Shown here: piece by piece, positions 38,324 to 47,786 of the stretch
Position numbering within the stretch: the stretch's first letter is position 1
Layout of the letters: the number at the start of each line of letters is the position of its first letter
DNA from: PALSA-612 sp963773055
Lineage (GTDB): Bacteria > Actinomycetota > Thermoleophilia > Gaiellales > Gaiellaceae
Reading direction: 5' to 3'
Length of the DNA stretch: 64,000 nucleotides
NCBI GenBank assembly: GCA_963773055.1
Contig: CAVYZL010000006.1
Span: 1,364,001-1,428,000, forward strand
Notes under the pieces: generated by a model
Told to the model about the DNA's origin: nothing
Database searches by the model: none
The model's input: only the letters and a program-made list of their open reading frames with translations
Position numbers and translations under genes: made by a program

Positions 38324-39880
38324 ATGACCGTGGCGACGGCGGTCCCGGGGGGTGTCGACGTACTGGCGGATGCGGGCCCTGCGGCCGAGCGCATCCTGAC
38401 GCCCGACGCCCTCGACTTCGTCGCCGCGCTCCAGCGCGAGCTCGGCCCGCGGCGCGAGGAGCTGCTCGCGCTGCGCCGCGAGCGACAGGCCGAGATCGAC
38501 GAGGGCGGGCTGCCGGACTTTCTCCCGCAGACGGAGCACATCCGCGAGGACCGGGAGTGGCGGGTCGCCGAGACGCCCGCCGACCTCCAGGACCGCCGCG
38601 TCGAGATCACGGGGCCGGTCGATCGGAAGATGGTGATCAACGCGCTCAACTCCGGCGCGAAGGTGTTCATGGCGGACTTCGAGGACGCGAACTCCCCGAC
38701 CTGGACGAACTGCGTCGAGGGACAGGCGAATCTGATCGACGCCGTCGAGCGCACGATCTCGCTCGACACGGGCGAGAAGCAGTACCGCCTGAACGACGAG
38801 ATCGCCACGCTGCTCGTCAGGCCCCGCGGCTGGCACCTGTTCGAGAAGCACATGCTCGTGGACGGGGAGCCGGTCTCGGCCGGGCTGTTCGACTTCGGCC
38901 TCTACATGTTCCATTGCGCCGAGCGGCAGCGCGCCGCCGGCTCCGGGCCGTACTTCTACCTCCCAAAGCTCGAGAGCCATCTCGAGGCGCGGCTCTGGAA
39001 CGACGCCTTCGACCTCGCCGAGGACACGCTCGGCACCGGCCGCGGGCGGATCCGCGCCACCGTGCTGATCGAGACGATCCTCGCCGCGTTCGAGATGGAG
39101 GAGATCCTCTACGAGCTGCGCGAGCATTCCGCCGGCCTCAACGCGGGGCGCTGGGACTACATGTTCAGCGTGATCAAGAAGTTCCGCGACCGGCCGGAGT
39201 TCGTTCTCCCCGACCGGCCGCTCGTGACGATGACCGTGCCGTTCATGCGCGCATACACCGAGCTGCTCGTGAAGACCTGCCACCGGCGGGATGCGCACGC
39301 GATCGGCGGCATGGCCGCGTTCATCCCGAGCCGCCGCGACCCCGAGGTGAACGCGGTCGCGCTCGAGAAGGTGGCGGAGGACAAGGAGCGCGAGGCGACC
39401 GACGGCTTCGACGGCACCTGGGTCGCGCACCCCGATCTCGTGCCGACGGCGCTGACGGAGTTCGACGCAGTGCTCGGGTCGCGACCGAACCAGGTCGAGC
39501 GGAAGCGCGAGGAGGTGGACGTGACGGCGGCCGAGCTGCTCGACGTCGCGGCGACTCCCGGCGACGTGACGGAGGACGGCGTGCGGCTGAACGTCTCCGT
39601 CGGCATCCAGTACATCGCGGCGTGGCTCGCGGGCTCAGGCGCGGCGGCGATCAACAACCTGATGGAGGACGCCGCGACGGCGGAGATCTCCCGCTCGCAG
39701 GTCTGGCAGTGGGTCCGCCACGGCCGGATCAGCCGCGAGCGCGTGGCCGAGATCGAGGCCGAAGAGATGGCGCGCCTCGGGCCCGACTACGAGACCGCGC
39801 GCGAGGTGTTCGACGAGGTCGCCCTGGCGCCCGAGTTCGTCGAGTTCCTCACCCTGAGCGCGTACGCGCGCCTGCCTTGA
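38324..39880 (+). CDS. aceB: Malate synthase A
   Basis: Malate synthase joins glyoxylate and acetyl-CoA to give malate. The 518-residue protein has the AceB-type features: FMADFEDANSPTW, the metal and glyoxylate site region GPYFYLPKLESHLEARLWND, ATVLIETILAAFEMEEILYEL, HSAGLNAGRWDYMFSVIKKF, AIGGMAAFIPSRRDP and the late IQYIAAWLAGSGAAAINNLMEDAATAEISRSQVWQW. Divergence from glcDEF couples the production of glyoxylate with its use. The gene is intact. Its stop overlaps the amine oxidase start (TTGA). Confidence 0.96.
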   Translation: MTVATAVPGGVDVLADAGPAAERILTPDALDFVAALQRELGPRREELLALRRERQAEIDEGGLPDFLPQTEHIREDREWRVAETPADLQDRRVEITGPVDRKMVINALNSGAKVFMADFEDANSPTWTNCVEGQANLIDAVERTISLDTGEKQYRLNDEIATLLVRPRGWHLFEKHMLVDGEPVSAGLFDFGLYMFHCAERQRAAGSGPYFYLPKLESHLEARLWNDAFDLAEDTLGTGRGRIRATVLIETILAAFEMEEILYELREHSAGLNAGRWDYMFSVIKKFRDRPEFVLPDRPLVTMTVPFMRAYTELLVKTCHRRDAHAIGGMAAFIPSRRDPEVNAVALEKVAEDKEREATDGFDGTWVAHPDLVPTALTEFDAVLGSRPNQVERKREEVDVTAAELLDVAATPGDVTEDGVRLNVSVGIQYIAAWLAGSGAAAINNLMEDAATAEISRSQVWQWVRHGRISRERVAEIEAEEMARLGPDYETAREVFDEVALAPEFVEFLTLSAYARLP

Positions 39881-41186
39881 CGCTCACCCGGCGGCGTTTC
39901 CTCGGCGTCGCCGCTAGCACGCTGCTCATGCCGCGGATCGCGCGCGGGGCGTCCCGACGGCGCGTCGTCGTCGTCGGCGCCGGGCTCGCCGGCCTCGCGG
40001 CCGCGGATGCGCTCGCGCGGGCCGGCTTCGAGGTCGTCGTCTTCGAGGCGCGCGACCGCGTCGGCGGCCGCGTGCTGACGATCCGCGAACCGCTCACCGG
40101 CGGTCGCCACGCGGAGGCGGGCGCGGAGCTGATCGCCGCCGAGGACACGCGGGTGCGTGCGCTCGCCCGGCGGTTCGGGCTCGCACTCGAAGGGAGCGAG
40201 GTCGCTCCCACGGTCATCTACCGCGACGGCAGACGGCAGACGGGGGCCGCGTTCCTCACTCCGGGTGTCGAGGCTCAGATCACGCGCTTCTACAAACGCG
40301 TACGCGCGCTGTCAGGCGCCGGTCTCGACAGACGCTCGGTCGCGTCGTTGATCCGCGAGGCGAAGCTCGGAGACCGCGCACGCTTCAGCGTCACGGCTGG
40401 CGTCCGTCGCCGATACGGCGTCGAGCCGGAGAGCCTCTCGCTCGCCTTCTACGCGCAGCAGGAGCAGATTACGCTCGGCGGGCGCACGCCGTACTGGCGC
40501 TTTCGCGGCAGGCGCTGATCTTCTCCCCCTTGCCCTCGCCCAAGCGGCCGGGACGTGCGGCTGGAGACTCCCGTCTCTGCGATCACCTGGTCTCGGGCCG
40601 GAGTCACCGTGACCGCGGGCGGCGACGACCTCGACGCGGATGCCGCCGTCGTCGCAGTGCCGGTGCCGGTGCTCGGCACGATCGACTTCGACCCCGATCC
40701 GCCAGCCGGCGCTCCAGGCGGCGATCGAAGAGCTTCGCTATGGCCACGGCGTGAAGACCATTCTCCAGTACGAGAAGGGCTTTCGCGCGCGCGGAAGCGT
40801 CGCGTCCGACCTCTCGTTCCAGGCGGCGTCGATTGCCGGCAACCGAGTCGTCACCGCGTACACGACGGGCCGGAACGGCCTGCTCTACGGGACGATCTCG
40901 AAGCACACGCGGCCGCTGCTCGTAGCCGACGAGCTCGGCGAGGTCTACCCGGGCTCGCGTGGCCGCTACTTGCTCGGGGAGAGCGTACTCGTGGCATACG
41001 GACGGCTGGAGCCTCGGTACGGCAGTCGCCTACGCGCCGGGGCAGGTGACGCACTTCCAGGAGGTGATCCGTCGGCCGCTCGGCCGCGTCCACTTCGCCG
41101 GAGAGCACACAGACGCGCTCGCAGGCACGATGGAAGGCGCCGTGCGCTCGGGCCTGCGAGCGGCAGCCGCGATCACCCGCGCCTAG
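39877..41186 (+). CDS. Tat-exported FAD-dependent amine oxidase (frameshifted)
   Basis: The N terminus is a Tat signal (TRRRFLGVAASTLLMPRIARG), followed by the FAD-binding VVVVGAGLAGLAAADALARAGFEVVVFEARDRVGGR. Together these mark an exported flavin monoamine oxidase-like protein. Frame changes near 40510, 40712 and 41010 join the parts LETPVSAITW, ALQAAIEELRYGHGVKTILQYEK, and VHFAGEHTDALAGTMEGAVRSGLRAA, which is the C-terminal FAD motif. The conceptual protein is about 435 residues. TTG 39877 overlaps the malate synthase stop. Substrate unknown; several frameshifts in one gene may mean decay. Confidence 0.85.
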
Positions 41187-41240
41187 TCGTCACCCGATCG
41201 GGGGATTCGAACCCAAAGAGCACAGAGCGATGATGAGAGC

Positions 41241-42221
41241 GTGCGTACTGCTGCAAAGCGCTCCGTGTTCGTTGCCGTCTTCGTCGCGGCTCTCGCGAGC
41301 GCTGCCGTCGCGGCGGGGAGCAACGGCAAGCCGGCGATCCGTTTCCTCTCGGTGGGGCGGGCGTATCAGGGCAAGCCGCTCACTGTCAGCGTCGCCGCCC
41401 AGGGATCAGCCTCCTGCTCGCTTGCCGTTCGCTACGCAGACGGCGCGACGCAGGCCAACCTCCGCTCGTCCTCGCCAGCCAAGGGCACGGCAACCTGGAC
41501 GTGGACGCTGCCGCAAATCACAGCACCCGGCGCCGCGCGGCTGACCGTGCGCTGCGGCTCGGCGCAGGCGCAGCGGATGGTCACCGTCGTCGGCACGCTG
41601 ATCCCGCCGAAGATCGTCGTCGCGAAGAGCGGTTACTCGATCCGCTCCAAGCCATACGGCGGGGACTCGGTCAGCTACGGGATCGTCCTCAAGAACCTGT
41701 CCCCGAACGTCGCGGCCGAACAGGTGAGCGTCCAGACGAACTTCGTCAAGGCGAACAACTATCTCGTCGGCACCGTCACCAACTCGGTCGCCGCGGTCGG
41801 TCCCGGCTCCACCTACAACGTCGGTGGCTCGCTCTCGTTCCCGGGCGCCGCGCCGGTGGATCATCTCGAGTTCGTCGTCCTCATCGGTGCGAAGAAGAAG
41901 GCGAAGCCGGTACATCAGCCCGCGCTCGACGACGTCGCCGCGGTGCCAGCCTCGTACGACCCGACCTGGGTCGCGTGGATCCAGGGTGAGGTCGTCAACG
42001 ACCACCCGAGCCTGATGCTCGCGAGGGCGCAGCTCTCCGCCGTCATGTTCGACGCGGCAGGCAACGTGGTCGGCGGCGGCACGGGCTACGCATCCGGGAA
42101 GCTGCCGCCTGGAACGCGCGCGGTGTTCAAGATCCAGTCGGGCGTCAATTCGGTGCCGATCAGCAAGGTCGCCTCGATCGCGATCTCCGTCGCTCCGAGC
42201 TACCAGACACCGCCCCCCTAG
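41241..42221 (+). CDS. Secreted protein with FxLYD-like C-terminal domain
   Basis: The 326-residue product has a signal peptide (KRSVFVAVFVAALASAAVAAG). A first Ig-like domain (KPAIRFLSVGRAYQGKPLTV ... AARLTVRCGSAQAQRMVTVV) carries two cysteines that can form a disulfide. The second half (SVSYGIVLKNLSPNVAAEQV ... WIQGEVVNDHPSLMLARAQLSAVMFDAAGNVVGGG) has two modules like FxLYD domains, which are small extracellular beta-sandwiches. No enzyme motif is visible. The GTG at 41241 was chosen because it lies just before the signal peptide. It stands alone in this stretch. Confidence 0.75.
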   Translation: MRTAAKRSVFVAVFVAALASAAVAAGSNGKPAIRFLSVGRAYQGKPLTVSVAAQGSASCSLAVRYADGATQANLRSSSPAKGTATWTWTLPQITAPGAARLTVRCGSAQAQRMVTVVGTLIPPKIVVAKSGYSIRSKPYGGDSVSYGIVLKNLSPNVAAEQVSVQTNFVKANNYLVGTVTNSVAAVGPGSTYNVGGSLSFPGAAPVDHLEFVVLIGAKKKAKPVHQPALDDVAAVPASYDPTWVAWIQGEVVNDHPSLMLARAQLSAVMFDAAGNVVGGGTGYASGKLPPGTRAVFKIQSGVNSVPISKVASIAISVAPSYQTPPP

Positions 42222-42242
42222 TCCTGCGTCTACGATCGCCGG

Positions 42243-42737
42243 GTGGACACGTATCTCGCGATCGTGAGCAAGCGGGACACGCGGCGCTACACCTCCAAGC
42301 CGATCCCCAACGAGGTCGTCGAACGGATCCTCGACGCGGGTCGCGTCACCGGCAGCGCGTCCAACAAGCAGCCCTGGCGCTTCCTCGTCGTCGAGGACGC
42401 CGAACGACGGAAGCGGCTCGCGGACGCCGTCTACGAGCCCGACAACGTGCGCGGCGCATCGCTCGTCGTCGCGGTCGCGGGTGAACGGCCCTTCGACATC
42501 GGGCGCTGCGTCCAGAACATGATGCTCGCCGCGTGGGCAGACGGCGTCGCCTCGTGCCCGAACGGGATCAAGGACAAGGAGTGGGCCGCGGAGGTGCTCG
42601 GCCTCGAGGAGGCGCCGATCACGGTGCTCTCCTTTGGCTATCCGGCGCGCCACCCGGGCGCCGAGACGCGGAGTGCCGAGGAGTGGAGCGCCCGCGCCGA
42701 CCGCAAGCCGCTCGAAGAAATCGTCGAGCGGCTCTAG
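42243..42737 (+). CDS. Nitroreductase family protein
   Basis: The 164-residue flavoprotein has the nitroreductase start (AIVSKRDTRRYTSKPIPNEVVERILDAGRVTGSASNKQPWRFLVVED) with the FMN-binding R-R-Y and S-N-x-Q-P-W segments. The C-terminal family pattern follows (DIGRCVQNMMLAAWADGVASCPN, LGLEEAPITVLSFGYPA). It is shorter than NfsA/NfsB types (about 200) and fits the compact actinobacterial subgroup, whose substrates are unknown. The GTG at 42243 follows the secreted protein gene by 21 bases. Confidence 0.88.
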   Translation: MDTYLAIVSKRDTRRYTSKPIPNEVVERILDAGRVTGSASNKQPWRFLVVEDAERRKRLADAVYEPDNVRGASLVVAVAGERPFDIGRCVQNMMLAAWADGVASCPNGIKDKEWAAEVLGLEEAPITVLSFGYPARHPGAETRSAEEWSARADRKPLEEIVERL

Positions 42738-42753
42738 GCAAATCCCACCGGGT

Positions 42754-43650
42754 TCAGCCAGCGGGAGGCACGACGGGGCGCCAGGCGGGGCTCGAGTTGT
42801 TCTGATCGCTCGTGATCGCGTCCTGCTTGCTGCCGAGCGCAATCGTGTAGATCGAGCCGTCGCTCCAGAACGCGATCGACTTGCCGTCCGGCGACCACGC
42901 AGGTTCGTAGGCGCCTGTCGTCGCCGCGCCGGTGAGCACATGCGGGACCTTCTTGCCGATCGTGATCGTGTAGAGCACCGCGATGTGGAACGCCTTGTCC
43001 GTGGAGAACACGATCCGGCGGCTGTCGGGAGACCATGCGGGCCCACGGCTGTCGGCGTCCAGTCGCGTGATCTGCTGCTTGTCGGTGCCGTCCGGCCGCA
43101 CGCGCCAGATCTCGTGGGGGTCGAACCCGGGCTCGTGCGCCACATACGCGATCCATCTGCCGTCGGGCGACCATGCGGGCTCCGTCAGCGCGCCGAGATC
43201 CTTCATGACGCGCCGTACAGCGCCGCCGCTCGAGCCGACGACGCAAAGAGTGTTGTCGCGCGAGAACGCGATCTGCCTCCCGTCGGGAGACCACGTCGGG
43301 CTGGAGTCGTCGTGGCTCCCAGACGTCAGCTGTGTCGTCCCTGATCCGTCGGCGGCCATCACGTAGATGTGCGAGCGCCCGTCCCGGCGGCTTGCAAACG
43401 CGATCCTGGAAGCGTCGGGCGCCCAGGCCGGCTCGACCTGGAAGATCAGACCGCGGGGGGTCGAAGGGTCTCCCTTCTCGCTCGTGAGCCGCCGTTGATG
43501 ACTGCCGTCTGCCGCCATGCCGAAGATCGCGTAGTCGCCGTCGCGGCTCGACACGAACGCGAGATCCGGCGGGGATCCAGGACCCGAGCCGCAGCCCGCG
43601 GGCAGGAGCGCTCCGAGGAGCAGACAGGCGAACAGGGGAAGTCGGCGCAC
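42754..43650 (-). CDS. TolB-like WD40/PD40 beta-propeller lipoprotein
   Basis: The 298-residue protein starts with a lipoprotein signal (LPLFACLLLGALLPAGC, lipobox PAGC). Five PD40-type repeats follow: AWAPDASRIAFASRRDG, TWSPDGRQIAFSRDN, AWSPDGRWIAYVAHE, AWSPDSRRIVFSTD and AWSPDGKSIAFWSDG. It should be anchored to the outer face of the membrane as a beta-propeller, as in TolB-like proteins. The GTG at 43650 gives this signal. It follows livF on the same strand after 19 bases, but a link to transport is not shown. Confidence 0.87.
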   Translation of the reverse strand: MRRLPLFACLLLGALLPAGCGSGPGSPPDLAFVSSRDGDYAIFGMAADGSHQRRLTSEKGDPSTPRGLIFQVEPAWAPDASRIAFASRRDGRSHIYVMAADGSGTTQLTSGSHDDSSPTWSPDGRQIAFSRDNTLCVVGSSGGAVRRVMKDLGALTEPAWSPDGRWIAYVAHEPGFDPHEIWRVRPDGTDKQQITRLDADSRGPAWSPDSRRIVFSTDKAFHIAVLYTITIGKKVPHVLTGAATTGAYEPAWSPDGKSIAFWSDGSIYTIALGSKQDAITSDQNNSSPAWRPVVPPAG

Positions 43651-43669
43651 AGGGATCTCAGGCAGCAGC

Positions 43670-44392
43670 CTAGTGCGCGACGAGGGGCTCGACGCCGAGG
43701 TAGCGTCGCTGCAGCTCGGTGTCACCGGCCAGCTCGTCGGATGACACCTCGAGCGCGATCTCCCCACCGACCATGATCAGCTGGCGCGGCGCGAGGGAGG
43801 TGGCGACACCGAGGTTCTGCTCGATCAGCAGGATCCGCAGCCCTTCCTCTTCGAGCCTTCGAAACGTGAGCACCAGGCTCTCGATGATCGCCGGAGCCAG
43901 CCCCTCGGACGGCTCGTCCATGACGAGCAGCCTGGGATTCGTGAGCAGCGCGCGCCCGATGGCGAGCATCTGCTGCTCCCCGCCGGACAGCTGTGCTCCG
44001 CCGTTTCTCTTGCGCTCGGCGAGGCGAGGGAAGAGCTCATAGACCTTGGCTACCGTCCATTCGCCTTTGCTGCCCGCGCCGATCATGCGCAGGTGCTCGT
44101 CGACGGACAGCGACGGAAACAGGCGCCGACCCTGCGGCACGTACCCGATCCCGGCCTGCGCGACCTTGTACGACGGCTTGCCCAGCAGCTCGTGGCCCAG
44201 GAAGCGGATGGACCCGCTCGTGCGGGGCGGAGAGAAGCCCATGATGGCCGCGCACAGCGTCGTCTTTCCCATGCCGTTGCGCCCGACGATCGCCACCGGT
44301 TCGTCTCCGAGCTCGAAGGCGACGTCGTGGAGAATCCGCGCCGAGCCGTAGTACGCGTTCAGCCCGGTGATGGAGAGAACCGGTTCGCTCAT
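43670..44392 (-). CDS. livF: Branched-chain-amino-acid-type ABC transporter ATPase LivF
   Basis: One of two ATPases of the HAAT-type importer. The 240-residue product has Walker A (VGRNGMGKTTL), the Q-loop (IGYVPQGRRLFPSLSVDEHL), the signature (LSGGEQQMLAIGRALL), Walker B (LLVMDEPSEGLAP) and the H-loop in LLIEQNL. The LivF-specific GRRLFPSLSVDEHL segment tells it from LivG. The ATG overlaps the livG stop by four bases. It is the last transporter gene of the operon. Confidence 0.95.
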   Translation of the reverse strand: MSEPVLSITGLNAYYGSARILHDVAFELGDEPVAIVGRNGMGKTTLCAAIMGFSPPRTSGSIRFLGHELLGKPSYKVAQAGIGYVPQGRRLFPSLSVDEHLRMIGAGSKGEWTVAKVYELFPRLAERKRNGGAQLSGGEQQMLAIGRALLTNPRLLVMDEPSEGLAPAIIESLVLTFRRLEEEGLRILLIEQNLGVATSLAPRQLIMVGGEIALEVSSDELAGDTELQRRYLGVEPLVAH

Positions 44393-45186
44393 CCGTGTTC
44401 CTCGACGAGGTGATGCGCGTTGCCGAGATAGAGATCGTGGACGAGCTGATTCCCGCGTATCTCGTCGGGAGTCCCTTCCACGATCACACGCCCGTCGTGC
44501 ATCATCGTCACCCGCTCCGCGATCCGCAGCGCGACATCCATGTCGTGCTCGATCAGCAGCAGCGTGATCGACGCATCGAGCGCGAGCAGGAGATCCGTGA
44601 GCAGCCCTCGCTCGCCGCGCGACAGGCCCGAGGCCGGCTCGTCGAGCATGAGGATCTTGGGATCCGCGGCTAGCGCCATGCCGAGTGCCACTTGCCGATG
44701 CTCGCCGTGGGACAGGTCGCCGACCAGGACCGGGAGCTTGTGATCGATGGCGACGCGGCGTGCCGCGTCACGAGCCCGGTCCCGGAGATCTCTGTCGCGG
44801 CCCGCCCTCACCGGCCGCAGGCGCCCACCCTCGACGCCGACGATTGCGAGGTAGATGTTGTCCTCGACCGACAGCCCGCCGAAGAGCCGCGACTGCTGGT
44901 ACGTGCGGGCAAGACCCACCTTCGCGCGGGCACGCGCAGGCTCGTACGTCATGTCCACACCGAGGATCGCGATCGTCCCGGAGGTGGCCGGGAAGTCGCC
45001 GGCTATGACGTTGAAGAGCGTCGTCTTGCCGGCGCCGTTGGGACCGAGAATGCCGCGCCTCTCGCCCTGGCGGATCTCGAGATCGACGTTCTCGACTGCG
45101 TGAAGACCGCCAAAACGCCGGCCGACCCCCCTGAGCAGGAGGGCCGGCGCGGCGCTTCGAGGCTGAGGAGCGGCGGCCTCTGCCAC
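44389..45186 (-). CDS. livG: Branched-chain-amino-acid-type ABC transporter ATPase LivG
   Basis: The second ATPase of the importer. It has Walker A (GPNGAGKTTLFNVIAGDF), the LivG-type VGLARTYQQSRLFGGLSVEDNI, a signature variant (LSHGEHRQVALGMALA), Walker B (ILMLDEPASGLS) and IEHDMDVAL. The GTG at 45186 (VAEAAAPQPRS) is eight bases after the substrate-binding protein gene, with GAGG close by; the gene order fits one transcript. About 265 residues. Confidence 0.94.
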   Translation of the reverse strand: MAEAAAPQPRSAAPALLLRGVGRRFGGLHAVENVDLEIRQGERRGILGPNGAGKTTLFNVIAGDFPATSGTIAILGVDMTYEPARARAKVGLARTYQQSRLFGGLSVEDNIYLAIVGVEGGRLRPVRAGRDRDLRDRARDAARRVAIDHKLPVLVGDLSHGEHRQVALGMALAADPKILMLDEPASGLSRGERGLLTDLLLALDASITLLLIEHDMDVALRIAERVTMMHDGRVIVEGTPDEIRGNQLVHDLYLGNAHHLVEEHG

Positions 45187-45193
45187 TACCTCG

Positions 45194-46609
45194 TTACTTG
45201 ACGACTCCGTTGACGACCGGTCGCCCCTTGCCTGTCCACGGGAGCTTCTTGTGGCTGCATGGCGGGTACGTCCGGCTCGGCGGCTTCGTAACCGCACCGC
45301 CGAAGGTCTGCGTGACGTACTGCACGACCTTCTGCACCGTCACGATCGCGATCGCGCCCGGGGCCGAGACGTCCATGCGGTACGAGTACTGCTGCTGCGC
45401 GGCCTGGTTGTTCCCCGCGAGGAACAGCTTCCCGTATGCCGCGTCGGGGAGCACCACCTTCTTGAGGGTCTTCTGCAGCGCCTTCTGCCCACCCGAGATG
45501 TTGCCCTTGACGGCGTTCAGCGCCTTCATCAGCGCCCAGGTGTTGGCGTAGTAGTTGAACGTGAACCCGTCGGCCGCGTGGTCAGATGCCTTGCCGGCAA
45601 GCGGCGGGTACTTGTTGAACCACTTGTCGAGGATCCGCTTGTACTTCGTGACATTGGCGCCCTTGAGGTCGGGGGACGTGCCGAAGCCGCCCACGTAGGC
45701 GCCGTTCAGGTGCGGGCCGATCGCCTTGTCGGCGCCGGACGAGAAGAAGAACAGGTTGCCGATGATCTGCGAGCCCTTGAGCGGCCCGTAGAGATTCTCG
45801 AACGCCTTGATCGACGGGACCGTGCCCGTTCCGCCGATGGCCCAGAAGTACCCGTCCACCTTGTCGGGCGCCGGGAGCTGCTGGACGAACGACGAGTAGT
45901 CGGTCGTGTTGAGCGGCGGGAAGACGCGCTTCGTGATGTTGCCGCCCGCTGCACAGAAGTCCGCGATCATGCCGGCTCCGGACGCGTAGCCGAAGCTGTA
46001 GTCGTCCATCATGATCGCAGCGGTCTTCCAGTGGTCCTTCTGCCGGGCGATCGAGCCGATGCCCGCCTGCCACTGGAGCCCATCGCCGTTGAAGCGGAAG
46101 AAGTTCGGCGCCTTCACGGCCGCCGTGGTGTCCCACGCGCCTGCCGTGCCGTTGACGAACGTCTTCGTCGGGTGCTGCTTGGCGTAGTTGGCGACCGCGA
46201 CGGACTCGTCACCGGAGAGCGGCCCGATCATGATGTCGGCGCCGAGCTGCTCCATGAGCCTCTTCGTCTCCTTGATCGCCGAGTCGGCCGTGTCGTTCGC
46301 GCAACCGATGCCCACGAGCTTGAGCGGATGGCCTCCGACCGAGCCGCCGTGCCAGCCTGCTGACGGCTTGTTCTTGTTATTGGGCTTCGCGCCGCCGAAC
46401 TGCGAGATCGCGGTGATCGCTCCGCCGATGTCCTGCTCGTAGTTCGAGGCGAACGCGCCGCCACAGTCGGACAAGATCGCGAACTTGATCGGCGTCGCCG
46501 TCGGCTTGCCCACGGCTGCGGTGGCCGTAATCCCGAGGATGACTGCGGCGCTTACGACGAGACCCGCCGGAAGCAATAACCGCCGTCCTCTCCTTCTGAC
46601 TTGCGTCAT
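45194..46609 (-). CDS. ABC transporter substrate-binding protein, LivK/amide-urea type
   Basis: The 471-residue periplasmic-type binding protein (Peripla_BP_6) has a signal peptide (LLLPAGLVVSAAVILGITATAAVG). The type I fold is visible in KFAILSDCGGAFASNYEQDIGGAITAISQFGG, IMIGPLSGDESVAVANYAKQHPTKTFVNGTAG, FRFNGDGLQWQAGI and AAIMMDDYSFGYASGAGMIADF. Ligands of this family are amino acids, amides, urea or aromatic acids; this one cannot be decided. It lies between livM and livG, a place where the binding protein is often found in actinobacteria. Confidence 0.92.
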   Translation of the reverse strand: MTQVRRRGRRLLLPAGLVVSAAVILGITATAAVGKPTATPIKFAILSDCGGAFASNYEQDIGGAITAISQFGGAKPNNKNKPSAGWHGGSVGGHPLKLVGIGCANDTADSAIKETKRLMEQLGADIMIGPLSGDESVAVANYAKQHPTKTFVNGTAGAWDTTAAVKAPNFFRFNGDGLQWQAGIGSIARQKDHWKTAAIMMDDYSFGYASGAGMIADFCAAGGNITKRVFPPLNTTDYSSFVQQLPAPDKVDGYFWAIGGTGTVPSIKAFENLYGPLKGSQIIGNLFFFSSGADKAIGPHLNGAYVGGFGTSPDLKGANVTKYKRILDKWFNKYPPLAGKASDHAADGFTFNYYANTWALMKALNAVKGNISGGQKALQKTLKKVVLPDAAYGKLFLAGNNQAAQQQYSYRMDVSAPGAIAIVTVQKVVQYVTQTFGGAVTKPPSRTYPPCSHKKLPWTGKGRPVVNGVVK

Positions 46610-46703
46610 CTGATGCCCTCCCTCTTCGTGCGTCTGACCCAGCGTGCAACGCCGGGACGTCTAGTCTAGCGAGGCAAACCCTACTCCAATGAACCTTGAG
46701 CTT

Positions 46704-47786
46704 CTACCGGGACGCGCTCTCCGTCGGCTCACCTCCTTGCCCACCTGGAACCGCCGCTGCAGACGCGGCTGGATCGGCTGGCCCGACGCGCCTGAGCAGA
46801 GCGCCCCAGATCCCCATCAATCCGCCCGGGGAGAGGAGGATGATCAGCAAGAAGATCGCGCCGATCAGCGAGTGGAACGTCCCTCCGACCACGGGTAAGT
46901 AGTCCGTTCGCACGTAGTTCTGGATCACCACGAACGCCAGTGCCCCGAGCCACGCGCCCTCGAGCCGATAGAGGCCCCCGATCACGCAGATGACGAGCAG
47001 ATCGATCGCCGCTCCGATGTTGATCGACGCGGGGTCGATGTGCCCGTTCCACCAGACGAAGAGGACGCCGCCGAGCGCCGCGATGAAGCCGGCGAACCCG
47101 AACGCCATCGTGCGGTGGAGCGGGACGTTGTAGCCGAGCGAGCTCATCCTCAACGGGTCGTCGCGAATGCCCTGCAGGGTCAAGCCGAAGGGTGTTCGGA
47201 CGAGATATCTGATCACGGCATAGACGACGACGGCGACCACGAGCGCGGCGTAGTAGAGCCGGTACGAGTGCGCCGAGACCTCTCCGATCCAGGACGGCGC
47301 CCGGATGCCGCTGATCCCGCCGAAGCCCGACAGGCTGAGGTCGGCGCCGAAGAAGACGTTGGCGATCACCGCGAAGGTGAGCGTGATCATCAGGAAGTAG
47401 ATGCCGGCGCTTCGGCTTGCAAGAGCGCCGAAGAGGAAGGCGACCGCGGTCGCGACGGCGAGGCCGATCACGATGCCCCACCACGGGCTCCAGCCGAGAT
47501 TCAGCCCCTTCGTGTTTCCGTTCGTAACGGCGTTGCCGAGCGCGAACCCCGCGATGCCGAAGATCGAGATCTGGGCCAGGGAGACCATGCCCCCGTACGC
47601 GGACAGGAAGATCAGGCTTGCTGCGGCGATCCCGAGGAAGAAGGTCTGGGTGAGGATCGTGCTGATGAAATAGTTCGACATGATCGGGGTCGGGGCGAGC
47701 AGCGGCGCAGCGAAGGCAAAGAAGATCGCCGCCACACCAATCGATCTCTCGAGCCACTGCCGATAGCCGCTCGTGCCGGTGGTCAT
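46704..47786 (-). CDS. livM: Branched-chain-amino-acid-type ABC transporter permease LivM
   Basis: This is the second membrane subunit, 360 residues, with about nine hydrophobic helices. It has the LivM segments GMVSLAQISIFGIAGFALG, RSAGIYFLMITLTFAVI, the EAA-like loop PFGLTLQGIRDDPLRMSSLGYNVPLHRTMAF and AAIDLLVICVIGGLYRLEGAWLGAL. The ATG overlaps the livH stop (ATGA). Between it and the binding protein gene is a 94-bp gap that could hold a second promoter. Confidence 0.94.
   Translation of the reverse strand: MTTGTSGYRQWLERSIGVAAIFFAFAAPLLAPTPIMSNYFISTILTQTFFLGIAAASLIFLSAYGGMVSLAQISIFGIAGFALGNAVTNGNTKGLNLGWSPWWGIVIGLAVATAVAFLFGALASRSAGIYFLMITLTFAVIANVFFGADLSLSGFGGISGIRAPSWIGEVSAHSYRLYYAALVVAVVVYAVIRYLVRTPFGLTLQGIRDDPLRMSSLGYNVPLHRTMAFGFAGFIAALGGVLFVWWNGHIDPASINIGAAIDLLVICVIGGLYRLEGAWLGALAFVVIQNYVRTDYLPVVGGTFHSLIGAIFLLIILLSPGGLMGIWGALLRRVGPADPAASAAAVPGGQGGEPTESASR

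Noticed and set aside
38312..39430. An upstream extension of the glcD frame on the minus strand
   Set aside because: It is antisense to malate synthase and encodes no FAD-oxidase sequence. GTG 38311 gives the normal GlcD length.
41195..41230. A tRNA T-arm-like sequence on the minus strand (GGGTTCGAATCCC)
   Set aside because: Only three T-stem pairs form, and no acceptor, D or anticodon arm is found at the right spacing. It is at most a remnant and may be chance.
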